Translations under genes and position numbers: made by a program
Part shown: one piece after another, positions 40,509 to 52,217 of the stretch
Layout of the letters: the number at the start of each line of letters is the position of its first letter
Position numbering within the stretch: the stretch's first letter is position 1
The notes under the pieces: model-generated
The model's input: the letters and a program-made list of their open reading frames with translations, nothing else
The model's database searches: none
Told to the model about the DNA's origin: nothing
NCBI GenBank assembly: GCA_949751835.1
Contig: CATKHK010000016.1
Coordinates: forward strand, 248,001-312,000
DNA length: 64,000 bases
DNA from: Blepharisma japonicum
Taxonomy: Eukaryota; Ciliophora; Heterotrichea; Heterotrichida; Blepharismidae
Direction: 5' to 3'

Positions 40509-41714
40509 TTACAGTTCATTTTTCAATTTTTTGTAACAATATCCATTATTTTTCATGTACTTGACTTTTGCTAATAATTTCAACTCATAAGAATCAAGCA
40601 TATACTTAAAACACTTTATATTCTCCTTACTTTCAAAGTCAAATGCATAATCCAATAAGATTTTCTTTGTCGTTTTGTCTCCTGGCCTTCTTAAAATAGT
40701 TAAAATAAGGCTATCTTGCTGAAACTCTGGCAGCAGCTTCATATCAATATTCAACTCCTCAATCAGGCATCTTAGTAGAATTAAGTCACCTTTTTTAACA
40801 GCAATTTGCAAAAGTCTCAAATAGCTTGCTCATTCACTATTTGGATCATTTGTTGCAAAATCAAGTTTTACAATATAAAAGCAATATCTAAAAATCATCA
40901 CGTTTCCATTCTGTGCTGCTCTTCCAAAGGTGTTTATTAAGCATGATTTTGGAGCTGGCTCAGTTTCTCCTCAAGGCATTATTTTTTTCGGATTAAAAAG
41001 CATTCGAAAATATGTGATAAGAAACTCAACCACTTCAATTGACCCCTGAATTGCTGCATTTCTAAGTGCAAGCTCAAGCGTTGCTTGTTCTCTGTAATCT
41101 GTAATTCCCATACCAAATCTAATAAATCTCAACGATTCAATCGACTCTCCTTTTACCGCTGCTTTAATAAGTATTTCACCACGGCCAGGATTAATCCCTA
41201 CCTCTCTTCAAAGGTATTCCAAAATATCTACCCTATCAAGTTTGGCCGCTCTTTCCAATAAACAGCTTTCGTCGCTTGTCAAGCCGAATTCTTCTTTCAA
41301 AACCTTCATCATTTCATATTGTCCTGCATAAGAAGCTTGCTCAAACAAATTGCATTTTGATGAGTTTAATACGTTGACTGGCGTCCCAAAAGAATCAATT
41401 ATTTGCTTAAGGAGCTTGATTTCTCCACGGCTAGCGACTTCAAAAAGGTAATCGACAATCATTTGTTCAGTATAAGTGTCACAAAAGCATAAAAAAGGAA
41501 ACAGGTCGAATATGTGGAGGGCCTCGTCTATCCTTTGATTCCACAGAAGTCGTTTAAAAGCTGTAAGTGTTAAGAACACAAACTGTTCATGGCTGAGCTC
41601 TTCGAGCTCTTTTAGGGTGCCAAACAGCACTGGAAGATTTTCTGACTCAATAAGTTCGCCAATGATATCGACGAGATTGTTATCTTTTTCATAAATGTCG
41701 TCTTGGCTTGACAT
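40509..41714 (-). CDS. Ankyrin-like repeat protein
   Basis: A 401-residue protein assembled across three TGA codons read as Trp (41208-41210 and two more between 40820 and 41000). The helices recur at roughly 30-40 residues: VASRGEIKLLKQIIDSFG, QASYAGQYEMMKVLKEEFG, AAVKGESIESLRFI, AAIQGSIEVVEFLITYF, AAQNGNVMIFRYC and AVKKGDLILLRCLIEE. The A-x-x-G-x-x-x-x-x-x-x-L pattern is that of divergent ankyrin repeats. No other domain. Stop TAA. Read with the standard code it looks like three fragments. Confidence 0.78.
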
Positions 41715-41836
41715 TTACAATTCCATATTAGAAATAATAGATATGGCCCAATCAAAAATCAAATTATCTTTTATTCGAAAATAGAAAACTAAAAATTTTT
41801 AAGGGGTTAATCGGATAAGAATTATTTAATGTAATT

Positions 41837-42739
41837 TTACATGAAGGATTGGTCTTTAAACTCAAGCAATTTGCCTGTGTTTAAATTTATTTTCGCATTG
41901 TAGTTAGTCAAGATTGACACCATTTCATTGCAGTTGAAGCAATAGTCAATGAGGAACTTTTTCAGTTCGTTTAGGGCTTCAAGCACAGGCCCTCGGATAT
42001 ATATTTGTTCGTGTTTTAGAAGTACCTGTCGGGCAAGAATGTAAATTGCTAATGCAAGATGAGAAGGCTTCAGGGACGATAATTCGTAACTGAGCTGTGA
42101 TAATTCAGAGATTACAATGGCTGTTTTTGAAAACTCTTCATTTTGGCCTTTTAAATGGGGATATAAAAATTCCAATACAGTCGGGAAATCTAACTGATAA
42201 TTCAAGGTAAAAAGAATATCTCTTTCAACCTTTTTAATGTAACTTATTGGCAGGATACAGTGAACTACCTTTGAATATAAAGTATTCATAGTCAATGGAA
42301 CTATATCTTGAAATTTCGATGCTATGTATATACTGGCTGTACCAATTACGTGAAGTTCTTCAATGCCAACAGTCCTTTTTAGCAACTTAAAATACCGATC
42401 CATGATTTTTACTGCTAAAAAGAAAGTCTCTATTGAGCAATTGAAAATGTGAATGACTTCTGCAATTCAATCAACCATTTTGCTTCGTTGTTCCTCAGTG
42501 ATACGATGGTTTGCCAAGCAATCTGAAGTGTCATATTCGGTTTCTTTAGCAATCAAAATTGATTTTATACAAGAACCGTAATCAGAATAAACGATATCGT
42601 TTAAATTAAGCTTTCTTCTTAGGTTTTTTGATGGATTTATTGGTTCCTCATTCATATGAGCAAGTTTGTTCTCATTTTCTTTTTCATTTGCTACTTCATC
42701 AAAATCAGAATTTTTAAATCTATCAATAAGAAATGACAT
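41837..42739 (-). CDS. B-type cyclin
   Basis: A 300-residue cyclin. After an acidic, disordered 60 residues, the cyclin box opens with the mitotic-cyclin hallmark RSKMVDWIAEV; the Trp is TGA (42467-42469). It continues with ETFFLAVKIMDRYF, LHVIGTASIYIASKFQD, VERDILFTLNYQLDFPTVLEF and a second cyclin fold with HLALAIYILARQVLL. Such cyclins bind and activate CDK1-type kinases. No clear destruction box (RxxL) stands out in the short N-terminus, though RRKLNLND (near 41) is a candidate. Stop TAA. The standard code would split it at the hallmark Trp. Confidence 0.93.
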
Positions 42740-43014
42740 TTTTATTTGAAGAAATGAAAAAGGAGGAAAATATCAATAGAAATGTGCTGTTTTTAAGAAA
42801 TTGTGATCTTCCTTAAATCAAATGTAATAATTATAAAATTAAGAAATATATGTTCTTAATAAATGAGTTTTAAAAGTGAATATAGATAGAACTAACTAGG
42901 CATTTATTAGGCTAGTTATATTATTAGCTAATTAAAAGTATAGTAAAATTAAAAAAATTCAAAGTTTTCATTAAATTCTCACAAATGGCTTTATGGTTTA
43001 TTTGATAAATAAAG

Positions 43015-46000
43015 ATGATTATCAAAAGACTTTTTTCCATTGAGAAATGAAAAGTCTTTACGGTCAATCAGCTGAAAATGGAATTAAAGTCAAGGAATCT
43101 TCCAGTCTCTGGTGTAAAAGATCAATTAATCCAAAGAATGGTAGAATATGAAAATAATCTCAATAAAGGAAAAATTGATAGTGAGAAGGCAGAAAACACT
43201 ATGGAATATCAATCTTCTCCACAAGAGCAATCTAAAAGCATTACCAGACAAATAAAAACAACAAAAAAGTTTCTTACTGGTGATGCGATAAATAATAATG
43301 CACAATCATTTTCAATTGATCTAAATGAAGCAAAACCATTACCCAACCACCCAGACCCTTACGTTCAAAACTTTTTAACCAGACAAAAATTAAATGAGGA
43401 GATTGATTTCAAAGATATCATTAAGTATCTTGAAATGAGTGAAGAAAATATAATATATGATGACAAAATGTGAAAATTAATAGATGGACTATCCAATATT
43501 CTTCAAATATCTTTATACAATCTTGGGATTTTGCAATCCATAGATCGCAAAAAATTAAAGGAATTTTTACAAAAAATCCCATTTTCAGTTATAAATGCTC
43601 AGAAAGGGGTTAAAATTTTAAAAGCAATGATAACGATTGATGATGCAAATTACAGCTGAAATGAAGCTGAGGCATCTTCTAAAAATTGGGTATTTGTTTT
43701 ACTTCGGCATATTATAAATACAATTAACGACTTAGATTTGGTGGATGTAGCATTTTTAAGATGGAATCGCATAGATGGCCTTGATTATCCTCAATCTATT
43801 TATATTCAAATTAATGACGCTTTTATTGAAAAATTTTCGAACATTTCCGATTTCAGCAATTATACTGAGCAAGAATTATTATTTATTCTCAAAACACTAC
43901 CAGCTTTCGAAAAGTCAAATCCTAAAATTTGTTCAAGTGTAAGTAAGCTAGTGCCACTTATAAGTGACAAATTCAAAAATTCCAAAAGCATAGATGCATT
44001 ATTAGCAGTGTTAAGCATAGACAATTATGGTTTGCCGATACCCACTCAATTACTAATTGAAATACATAGAAAGCCGCTAGAGTATTGAATGCTAAAAAAG
44101 GCTTCCAATTTTACCTTAATGATGGAAATATGCTTCATTTTACACAAAAATAATTTTTTATCTTATAGCATCTTAAATGAAGTGATTAAGGCTGCAGAAA
44201 ATTTTATTCAAAATGAAGGACTTTTGCAGAAGACTCTTGAATTTTTTTACAATTTGTCACAAACCAAGCCATATCCTCCAAAATTGGACTTGGAGAAATA
44301 TATTGGTAAAGTTTTAGAACTTGATAACGAGCAAATTACAGCCAATGGTCTTATGTCTCTCGCCATAAGCTCGCTGCAAGCTGATGCAGAAATTGATGAC
44401 CTTTCATTGGATTTAGTTGACAAATTAATACTTAAGCTCCAAGAATCTCCAATAATTATTGACCAAAGACTTGGAGAGCAATTACTATGGAAGATTCTTG
44501 AGTTAGTAAAGGAAAAGCCAATTTTTAATTATCAAGTCCACTCCTCAATGCCACCTATTAAAGATGAGATCAAAACTCTCGCCCTTGAGCTTCTAAAGCA
44601 TTTGAAAGATAATCCAGAATGCAAAAAAATTGTTTGTGAATATTATTTAAGCATGCTTGTGAACACAATCCCAGCTTTAGATATCCTCACAGGAATTCCT
44701 ACAATTTCTACAGTAGACTCATTTGCAAAGCTTATATGGGTATACCAAGCTCATCTATCACCAAGTATGCTTTCAAAATCAATCACAAGATCGTTAGAAT
44801 TACTCAATCAAATCTCTCCTAACCCGGAAACCATTTTTTATTTATCTTCTATACACAGTCAGCTAGCTCGCTCCAAAAAACTAGACAAAAACGAGCTCCG
44901 AAACTTAAGAAATGAGATTTTGAACCTTTCTTCTAACTTTAGAGAGTATTCGTTCGCCATTCAATATAACTTATTTGAGGTTCCTCCACAAAATATGCAT
45001 AAAGTCATTACAAAAACCAGATATCAGAACCTATACGGAGAAGCCTTGATCAATACTATTATTATGCTAGGAAAAATCGGTGAATATCAAACAGCAGCAC
45101 GCCTCAGTGAAAATTTAAGCTATATTCAAAACAAATACCCTCCAATAGCAAAACCTGTTATAAAGGAATTTGTAAATTGGCTTGATAAGTTAGTAAGCCA
45201 CGATTTACAGTATTTGCCTCTTTCAATGTTTTTAGCAAATTGCCTTGATGATGAAAACCCTGCCCTTGTCAAATTAATTTATCAATTTATCCAAAAGCAC
45301 GCAGAAGAGGACGATATCAGTGAAGAGTTCAAAGCAAAAATTGATAAAATCAATTCAAATTTATCTGGTGAAAGCAGAGCTATAGAATCAGAAGAAGAGA
45401 TCAAAGAGCATATAAATTTATCAGCAATTGATATTAATTATGATAGCCTAACTATATTAGAGACTTTGATAAGCAAAAGGATTTTTATAAAAGATTTGCC
45501 TCAAAAATTTTCAAGATTACTTAGAGATACCACAGAGAAAGAAGAATTATTTGAAGTGATTAAAAAAATCCTTGATTATTTAACTGTTGTTGGAGACAAT
45601 GACAGAATTGTTGATCAAGTTTATAGTAAAATTGATAGTCTCAAGCTATGGTCAGATGCTCCTCAAGAAGTAATTGCCAACCTTTTATTTTTGAATCTTG
45701 ATAAGCTAGACACTCTCTCACATTTAATTCAAAAATTCCTTCATGCAATTTATGCGGGAGAGCCAGTCGAGTCCCCAGTGATAAATCCTAAATCAAACAT
45801 GTTCTGTTTCCAGCCATTCTTGCTAAATTCAGTATTGGAGCCAAGATATGCCCAATCCAATTTTAAACCAAGGTCTAACACAGATGCCTTTGAAGTTTTA
45901 AAAGTTTCTAAGATGACAGAATCTCATATTGCTTATAATTGGAGAGTCCATGCTATTTTGAATGCCCTCAATGAAAGTCCAACTGAAGAAAGTCTTCAAG

Positions 46001-46386
46001 CTGTTGCGTATCAATATGAAAAATGGGACAAGAGAAAATCAAGAAGAGAGTTTAAACTTGATTTCTTAAAATGCTTAGGAGAATCTCAGAAATCTAAAAA
46101 AGAGCTCGAAGGTGAAAAAGAAGATCCAATAACAAAATGGAGAGCAGATGTGATTTTGACAAAATATAAAACAGTAGTTTTATATGCACCTGATGAAAAT
46201 ATGGTATATGATGAAAGCGGCCAAGAAGTAGGGACAACGTATCTTATTAAAGTCATACAAGATCAGCTTGAAAAAATCGGTGGATTAAGGTGCATTACTG
46301 TGAGAGGTAAAGACTGGAAAGGAATGGATTATTCTGCTCGAAAAGAATATGTTAAAAGCTTAGGCATAGGTACAGATACTAAATAA
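43015..46386 (+). CDS. Large SAP-domain helical-repeat protein, possibly mitochondrial
   Basis: A 1,123-residue protein joined across at least four TGA codons read as Trp (43048-43050, 43471-43473, one near 43658, 44086-44088). A SAP domain lies at about 15-50 (TVNQLKMELKSRNLPVSGVK then DQLIQRM). The bulk (150-950) is helical repeats. The last 80 residues (YKTVVLYAPDENMVYDESG, LRCITVRGKDWKGMDYSARK) recall RAP-type or small nuclease-like C-terminal domains of organelle RNA-binding proteins. The first 13 residues (MIIKRLFSIEKWK) could be a mitochondrial presequence. I infer organellar RNA metabolism, with low certainty. ATG 43015 is the first after an in-frame TAA. Confidence 0.82.
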
Positions 46387-46448
46387 TACAAATCATTTTA
46401 CAAGATTACTATTTTACTAAAGTATTTGATATATTTTTATATAAATAA

Positions 46449-47096
46449 ATGGGAGCAAGAAGGGAATAGTAATTTCTAATCAGCGATTACCTTTTTAAAT
46501 TAGTAATTATTGGTGACTCTGGGGTTGGAAAATCATGCTTATTGATTCGCTTTGCAGATGACTCTTTCACAGAAAGCTACATCACAACAATTGGTGTTGA
46601 TTTCAGGTTCAGAACTTTAGCTTTAGAAGAGACCTCTGTTAAATTACAGATTGTAAGCGCTACTTAGTGGGATACAGCAGGGCAAGAGCGATTTCGCACA
46701 ATCACAACAGCTTATTATAGAGGTGCTGACGGAGTTATGATAGTTTTTGACAAAACAGACCGTAGTTCCTTTCAAAATACAGATGGGTGGATGAATGAAG
46801 TAAATAAGCACGCAAGTGAAAACGCCATCAAGATGCTGGTTGGCAACAAATCAGATATCATGGATGCTCAAGTTACTAAAGAAGAAGGCGAAGAAAAAGC
46901 CAAGAGGTATGGCATCCCTTACATTGAAACAAGTGCAAAGAACGCGCACCAGGTCGATTTAGCTTTTACAACGATAGCTAGAGAATTAATGAAGCAAAGA
47001 AAAATGTTTGGAGCCCCTATAGTTTCTAAGCCTGCTCCAAAGGTTAGCTTGACTACAGAAAAGAAAAATGCAATAAACCAGAACTGCTGCAAATAA
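46449..47096 (+). CDS. Rab-family small GTPase
   Basis: A 205-residue Rab after removal of two 15-nt introns. All G motifs are present: GDSGVGKSC (P-loop, near 17), [11 protein letters not shown] (switch I), [19 protein letters not shown] (switch II; the second intron lies directly before this W), GNKSD and ETSAK. The sequence is closest in style to Rab1/Rab8. The C-terminus NCCK fits the XCCX prenylation type, for membrane attachment. It would act in vesicle traffic. ATG at 46449, TAA stop, with the CEP44 gene starting 26 bp later. Confidence 0.95.
46469..46483 (+). other. 15-nt intron, Rab gene intron 1
   Basis: gtaatttctaatcag. Phase 2; the unspliced codon reads TAG followed by TAA. Removal puts the start codon in frame with the P-loop. 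Confidence 0.92.
46653..46667 (+). other. 15-nt intron, Rab gene intron 2
   Basis: gtaagcgctacttag. Phase 0, between KLQI and WDTAGQE; removal restores the invariant KLQIWDTAGQ of Rabs. This is the clearest intron in the window. Confidence 0.98.
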
Positions 47097-47122
47097 TTCT
47101 TATATTTCTTTGAAATTTATAA

Positions 47123-48202
47123 ATGTCTGTAGGCGATTTAAGTAATAACAGAGAAAAACTTAGGAATGAGCTAAAAGCAATCAGGTACTCAGAGCCTATT
47201 AACTTAAAAGGACTCACTGAGGGACATCCTTCTACATCTCTGCCGATAATTCATTTTTGCCTTTTGGGATACTCAAGATTAGTATCAGAATATCTTACAG
47301 AGCAAGGCTTTGACTTGTATATGAAAAATGACTATAGCTTCATGGAAACTGTTTTTAAGATATTGAGACAGATGTTTAACTATAGGCCTGTGCTCACTAT
47401 AGGCCAGTTTTTAGCAATTGGGTATGCAGAAAGGAAAATTTTGATGTGCTTAGATGTGATAGGGCTCATGAAAGAAAAACATTTGGAATTATTGAGGTTT
47501 AAGCAGCTTGATGAAAGAAAAACAACGAAATCACCAATTAGGACCCCAAGAAAAGCAGAAGAAGAGGTAAAAACACAAACAATATCTAGACCTCTGCCCA
47601 AAGCACCAAGCCAGACTTATAAGCAGCCAGAAGAAATGCTGAATGATTTTGGGAACATTTTGAAAGATTCCTCAAAGCAGACAATGCAGTCTGTGTTTAG
47701 ATATGATACCCCAGAAAGAAAACAAGCTCAGCCTGTCGAAGAGCCAAATATTTTCTACAAAGGGAAGGCTGGCAGTAGCTCTACTGCTAATATTCAAGAT
47801 CAATACTTTGAGTATACAACAAAACAGTATAATGATGCAGATTCAAACATGGGCATGAAACAGTTATTTATGATTATGAAGGAGTTAGAAAATAAAGTCG
47901 TTAAGTTGGAAAGTAGACTTAGCGCTTGCATGGAGCAAACTGATGCAAAGCTTAATTTGATCAATGGGAAAATCAAAATGCTGGAACAAGACCAAAACCA
48001 GCAAAATATCCCTGAAAAAATAAATAATATTGAAAGACCTGTTTTAGCTGAAAAGCCTCCAATTCAGAAAAAACCTGAAGTAAGCATAAAAAAGCCACAA
48101 GAAGGACTGCTTGCTAAATTAGGGATATCAAATAGCATCCTAGGATACACAAATAGCAAAGGAGAAGAAGAGTCTTCCATTGATACTTTCTATGAGTATT
48201 AA
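47123..48202 (+). CDS. CEP44: CEP44, centrosomal/basal-body protein
   Basis: A 359-residue protein whose first 130 residues match the CEP44 domain: GDLSNNREKLRNELKAIRY, GHPSTSLPIIHFCLLGYS, FMETVFKILRQMFNYRPVLT and QFLAIGYAERKI, against family members with the order GDL, G.P.ASLPII.Y, F.NYKP.LT and QF...GFAE.KI. The middle is disordered; a coiled coil lies at about 250-295 (LFMIMKELENKVVKLESRL). In animals CEP44 binds microtubules and the centriole and links duplication to centrosome conversion; here a basal-body role is inferred. Single exon, TAA stop. Confidence 0.93.
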   Translation: MSVGDLSNNREKLRNELKAIRYSEPINLKGLTEGHPSTSLPIIHFCLLGYSRLVSEYLTEQGFDLYMKNDYSFMETVFKILRQMFNYRPVLTIGQFLAIGYAERKILMCLDVIGLMKEKHLELLRFKQLDERKTTKSPIRTPRKAEEEVKTQTISRPLPKAPSQTYKQPEEMLNDFGNILKDSSKQTMQSVFRYDTPERKQAQPVEEPNIFYKGKAGSSSTANIQDQYFEYTTKQYNDADSNMGMKQLFMIMKELENKVVKLESRLSACMEQTDAKLNLINGKIKMLEQDQNQQNIPEKINNIERPVLAEKPPIQKKPEVSIKKPQEGLLAKLGISNSILGYTNSKGEEESSIDTFYEY

Positions 48203-48349
48203 TGCATACTATTTAATGCATTACTGAATTTTCGTTAAAACTCAATTTTTTATATTTACTTTCGCATTTTTACTTCATATGATATCAGACATATTATTCG
48301 TTAATTTCTTAAGCTGTAATATTTTAAAATAGGTATACTTAAACATAAA

Positions 48350-49858
48350 ATGAATAAAGAAAATCTAGATCTTAATGATCAAGATATAATGTTTGATAAT
48401 CTCTGCCACGCATCCCAGAAGCAAGACATACACAAAATCGAATCAATCCTCAAAAATAGCAATTCATTATTGAATTTTAAAGACACAAAACTTGGACTCA
48501 CTCCTTTATCTCATGCAGTTTTATGTGGATCTGTTGAAGCTACTGCTTATCTTCTCAAGCAAGGAGCAGATCCAAACATTGCCAATAACTTAGGAGAAAC
48601 CCCACTTCATAATGCTGCAGATAATTCAGAATTCGCCCTATTAAAGTTGCTGTTAGATTCCAATGCAAACCCTAACTTAAAAACGTTTGAAGGAGAAACT
48701 CCACTTCACCAAGCCACTTTTAGAGGGGACTATAAAATCGTCCAAATGCTTCTAAATAAAGGAGCCAATCCTAACGAAATTAATCCAATTACCGGTCAAA
48801 CACCTTTGCATATTGCATCTGAAAATTCACAAATTGATTGTATTAGTTTACTGCTTGGCTTTGGGGCAAGCCTGAAAATACGAGATAAATCAGGATGTAT
48901 TCCTATAGAATTAGCGAAAGATAAAACTGTCATAAAGATACTGAATGATTATGCAGCAGATTACACATATGAAGATGGCGTGGGACTCTTTAATATTACC
49001 GAAGTAAGCCCTGCAGAAGAGGATAAAAGCAATTTATCAGCCATTTATGCGACACCAAGGATTAATGATTATCCAGTTTCGTTGATTGTCCCTACAGCTA
49101 TAAGGCAAAAAAGGAATAGTATTTGTATTTCTGAGCATGCATCTCCACAGAACTCATTTATAGAAAAGACTCATCACCGTTATAAATCCCATGCTACAGT
49201 TTCCACCTTATCATTGGTTGACAATATAGAATATTGCGATAAAATTGATTTATTCCCTAAGGTAAAATCTACATCATTATTTAGATTTCTTGAAAGGATC
49301 AGATTAAGAGAATATTTTATTTTATTTGAAAGATCAGGATTTGATGACCTTGACAGCTTAGTTGAGCAGATGAGAACACCTCTTCCAATAAACCATGACG
49401 TTTTAACAAGAATTGGCATTAAAAAGCACGGGCATAGAGCACGAATTCTTATGAAATTAGAAATGAAAGCTGGAATTCGACCAAGATTTTTGCATGAAGA
49501 AACGTCTTTTACAGAAGCTTATTCTAAAAGAAAAGAAAATAGGCGAGCTTATTCAATACCGCAACTTAGACAAATAAATACGAAGCTGATGGACTGGCTT
49601 GGCAATTTGAAACTTGGGGATTTATATTCTTCATTTGAGGAAAATGGGTATGATGATATGGAGATGCTGATTGCTCATATGTACTCAAATTACCCAATAA
49701 CTGATGAGTTGCTAGAAACTATTATTGGGATTGAAAAGCCTGGATACAGATATAGGATTTTGGGAAAGCTAGAAGACGAAGTTCAGAAATTAAATAGAAA
49801 AATTATGTTTACTGAAGAAAGGGCGAAAACATGCAACCCAGGGTGCGTGCTACTGTAA
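48350..49858 (+). CDS. Ankyrin-SAM protein with a C-terminal prenylation box
   Basis: A 502-residue protein. Residues about 10-205 hold five ankyrin repeats (TPLSHAVLCGSVEATAYLLK, TPLHNAADNSEFALLKLLLD, TPLHQATFRGDYKIVQMLLN, TPLHIASENSQIDCISLLLG). Two SAM-like domains follow a linker (LFRFLERIRLREYFILFERS near 310 and MDWLGNLKLGDLYSSFEENG near 415), both with the DxDxLVxxM-type core. The last four residues are CVLL, a CaaX box ending in Leu, which favours geranylgeranylation. This would be a membrane-tethered scaffold. Single exon, TAA stop, 10 bp from the stop of the convergent RCC1-like gene. Confidence 0.88.
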   Translation: MNKENLDLNDQDIMFDNLCHASQKQDIHKIESILKNSNSLLNFKDTKLGLTPLSHAVLCGSVEATAYLLKQGADPNIANNLGETPLHNAADNSEFALLKLLLDSNANPNLKTFEGETPLHQATFRGDYKIVQMLLNKGANPNEINPITGQTPLHIASENSQIDCISLLLGFGASLKIRDKSGCIPIELAKDKTVIKILNDYAADYTYEDGVGLFNITEVSPAEEDKSNLSAIYATPRINDYPVSLIVPTAIRQKRNSICISEHASPQNSFIEKTHHRYKSHATVSTLSLVDNIEYCDKIDLFPKVKSTSLFRFLERIRLREYFILFERSGFDDLDSLVEQMRTPLPINHDVLTRIGIKKHGHRARILMKLEMKAGIRPRFLHEETSFTEAYSKRKENRRAYSIPQLRQINTKLMDWLGNLKLGDLYSSFEENGYDDMEMLIAHMYSNYPITDELLETIIGIEKPGYRYRILGKLEDEVQKLNRKIMFTEERAKTCNPGCVLL

Positions 49859-49868
49859 ATATGCAACT

Positions 49869-50852
49869 TTAAGAACTAATAATGTAACTAATTGCACCTC
49901 CACATATAACCTGTATTGGATTCTCAATAGAAACTTGCAATGGGACAGTTTGATTTTCTTGTGTCCCAATTCCTAAATTTCCATGTTCATTTCACCCCCA
50001 GCTGAAAACTCTACCATTAGAAATAGCTAGATTGTGCTCGCTTCCGCATGAAAAATCATCAACGTCACTCATAATAAGTTTGAATTCATTGCTATTGAAA
50101 CTTTCGCCATTTCCTTGTTGGCCTAAATCTCCTCTTCCAGTTATATATAATTCTTTATCAACTGTTGAAAATGCTGTATGATATCACCCACAGCCAATTT
50201 TAGAGATTTCTTTGTGAAAATTTACTTGGGTTGGCACTTGAGACTCCATTGCTAGAATTCCTAATTGTCCATAGTTATTTTGGCCTCAAACAAACAATTT
50301 GCCTTTGTTTAATGAAACAGTATGCTTATTCCCTCCTTCAATTATTTCAGGTATTTCTATCAGTGAGTTTAAAGTAGGCTCTTTTATATTTTGTTTAATA
50401 GGCAGTCCTAGCTGATATCCTCTATTTTCTCCAAAGCAAAAAGTCCCTTCTCTTGTTATTACGAATGAAGTTCTGAATCCACAGCCCACATTTATGCATC
50501 CATTTATTTGCAACTTTTCTGGATTAGTGCATCTTTTTACATTGCCAAGACCCAATTGGCCAAATGCACCTTGACCATATGAATAAGCACTTTCTTCACT
50601 TATAAGTAAAGCATGTGTCCATCCACAGGCAATTTTGGTCACATTTGGCTTAAGCATTATTTTTAACCCTTCTGATCAAAATCAAGCTTGCTCTTCATTG
50701 TCAATTCCTATGCCAACAACTCCAGATAATTTAATAACTTTTAGATTTCATGGTATCCTTGCAATTTGAAAATCCTTATAATCAAGATTATCTCCTGTGA
50801 ATAAAAGTTCTGAACTTCCAGATCCGCATGAATATGCATTTAATTGATACAT
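49869..50852 (-). CDS. RCC1-like propeller protein
   Basis: A 327-residue RCC1-family protein that needs at least seven TGA codons read as Trp, many of them at the conserved blade Trp: LFVWGQNNYGQLG, IGCGWYHTAF, FSWGWNEHGNLG, and an AWFWSEG strand. Blades with the family GQ/LG pattern are SYGQGAFGQLGLGN, CFGENRGYQLGL, YITGRGDLGQQG and the ones above. RCC1-like proteins act as exchange factors or scaffolds; lack of other domains leaves the partner open. TAA stop; ATG at 50850-50852. Confidence 0.9.
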
Positions 50853-50981
50853 TATTGATAATTACTTTTACTTAATATTAGACTGCTTAAACACTTGCTA
50901 GGAAGCTACTCTAGTAAAAATTTCTTATTATATGAAAAATTCTCTTACCATTTCAGCTATTCAAATGATTATTTTACCTAT

Positions 50982-52217
50982 CTAATAAATTGAGGAGATT
51001 GAATATAGCGTGCACAGCAAGGAAGGTCCTCCAATGATCCCAGTCCAAAACAAGTTGAGTCCAAACTCTTTTCCACCAACTTTGGCAATCAGCACCAAAG
51101 GAATCTGTGCCATCATAAGAATTGACAAGTAAGGCCTTATTGTTTTACAAATCAACGCTACCACCATCTCATGGCACACTGCTGAGAAAAAGTATGTAAA
51201 GTACGTAGAGTTCTTCTCAGTGAATTTTCATCTTTCTTTAGCTTCAAGATAAATATGCTTGTACAAGAAAAGATGGACTGGCCTATTTCACTTCCTTGAA
51301 AAATCAGCCCAAGTATTCGAGTTCCATCAGTCCTGATAAAATTCTCTATCTCCAAATAAAGAAAGCTCTGCAAATAAGTTCAAAATTTGTTCAAAAATAA
51401 TGAAAAACAAGAGTCAGTATGAGGCGAGACATGGAATCACAAGTTTCATCCAGGACGTGAAGAATGGGTTCCTCTCTTTGACGATTGGAAGAATATGGTC
51501 CGATACACATATATACAAACTGACGATCTGAACAGAAAACAAGGTGAGCTTCTTAAGAAAGTAACTTATTCGGAATTTGGGAATGGATGGGTAAGAGGTC
51601 TGGTACACTAAAACTGGTCTTACTAAATAAATAAAGTAGTCATATGCTGTTATATTCTTGGGATAGGCTGAGTCTTTTGGATTCTTAAGCCAGTCTTCTC
51701 TGAGGTCTCTGTTTACTTGGGTATATGAGTGCATCTTCATGAAATGTGTAAAGCAAAGTCCTGTTACGAATAATGTTTGAGGCAAGCCCCATTCTCGGGT
51801 TAAAACAAGGTAGGTTGAAACCAAAAACATTAAGCTTTGAGAGGAGTGCTGGAATATGCAGGAAATTGCTTTTGGGAGACCAGCTAATATAAGAAGCTGG
51901 TGGAAAAATGCCAGCCAAGAATAAAGAAATACACTTGGCCAGATCAAGATAACGAATTTTCCATCAGTTATCATGTTGTCAAAGAAGGTTTCTTCAAAAA
52001 ATGAGCCTTCTGACATGAATTTTACGTAGCATGAAATTAGAATATAATAGCTGCTAAGTAAAACCATCATGTTGTAAAAGCCCTTCATTTCGCATTTATG
52101 AACAGGTGCTGTCGGCTCAGTAATGTCGAAGAAAGATGGTCTGATTGTTGTATAAGTCAATCTTTTCTTATCTCCTGACATAATTTTGTATCCATTTTCA
52201 TTTTTCACAAACGCCAT
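50982..52217 (-). CDS. DGAT1: Diacylglycerol O-acyltransferase 1-like MBOAT enzyme
   Basis: A 411-residue, many-TM acyltransferase of the MBOAT superfamily. Family motifs: MKMHSYTQVNRDLRE, YDYFIYLVRPVLVYQTSYP, the signature FYQDWWNS (first Trp TGA, 51326-51328; second TGG), WNRPVHLFLYKHIYLEA, the catalytic-His segment FFSAVCHEMVV and MMAQIPLVLIA, which is the DGAT1 rather than sterol-acyltransferase form. It would make triacylglycerol in the ER from diacylglycerol and acyl-CoA. At least five TGA codons are read as Trp. The ATG at 52215-52217 is the first in frame; the N-terminus is shorter than the animal enzyme. Stop TAG. Confidence 0.92.

Noticed and set aside
42467-42469. UGA as cysteine (Euplotes-type code) or as selenocysteine.
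   Set aside because: The affected positions are invariant Trp in cyclins, RCC1, WD40, DGAT1 and METTL1, not Cys, and TGA is far too frequent for selenocysteine.
43047-43077. Starting the SAP protein at ATG 43047 or 43078, with an odd 16-18 nt intron.
   Set aside because: ATG 43015 with TGA as Trp gives a continuous frame and completes the SAP domain without any intron.
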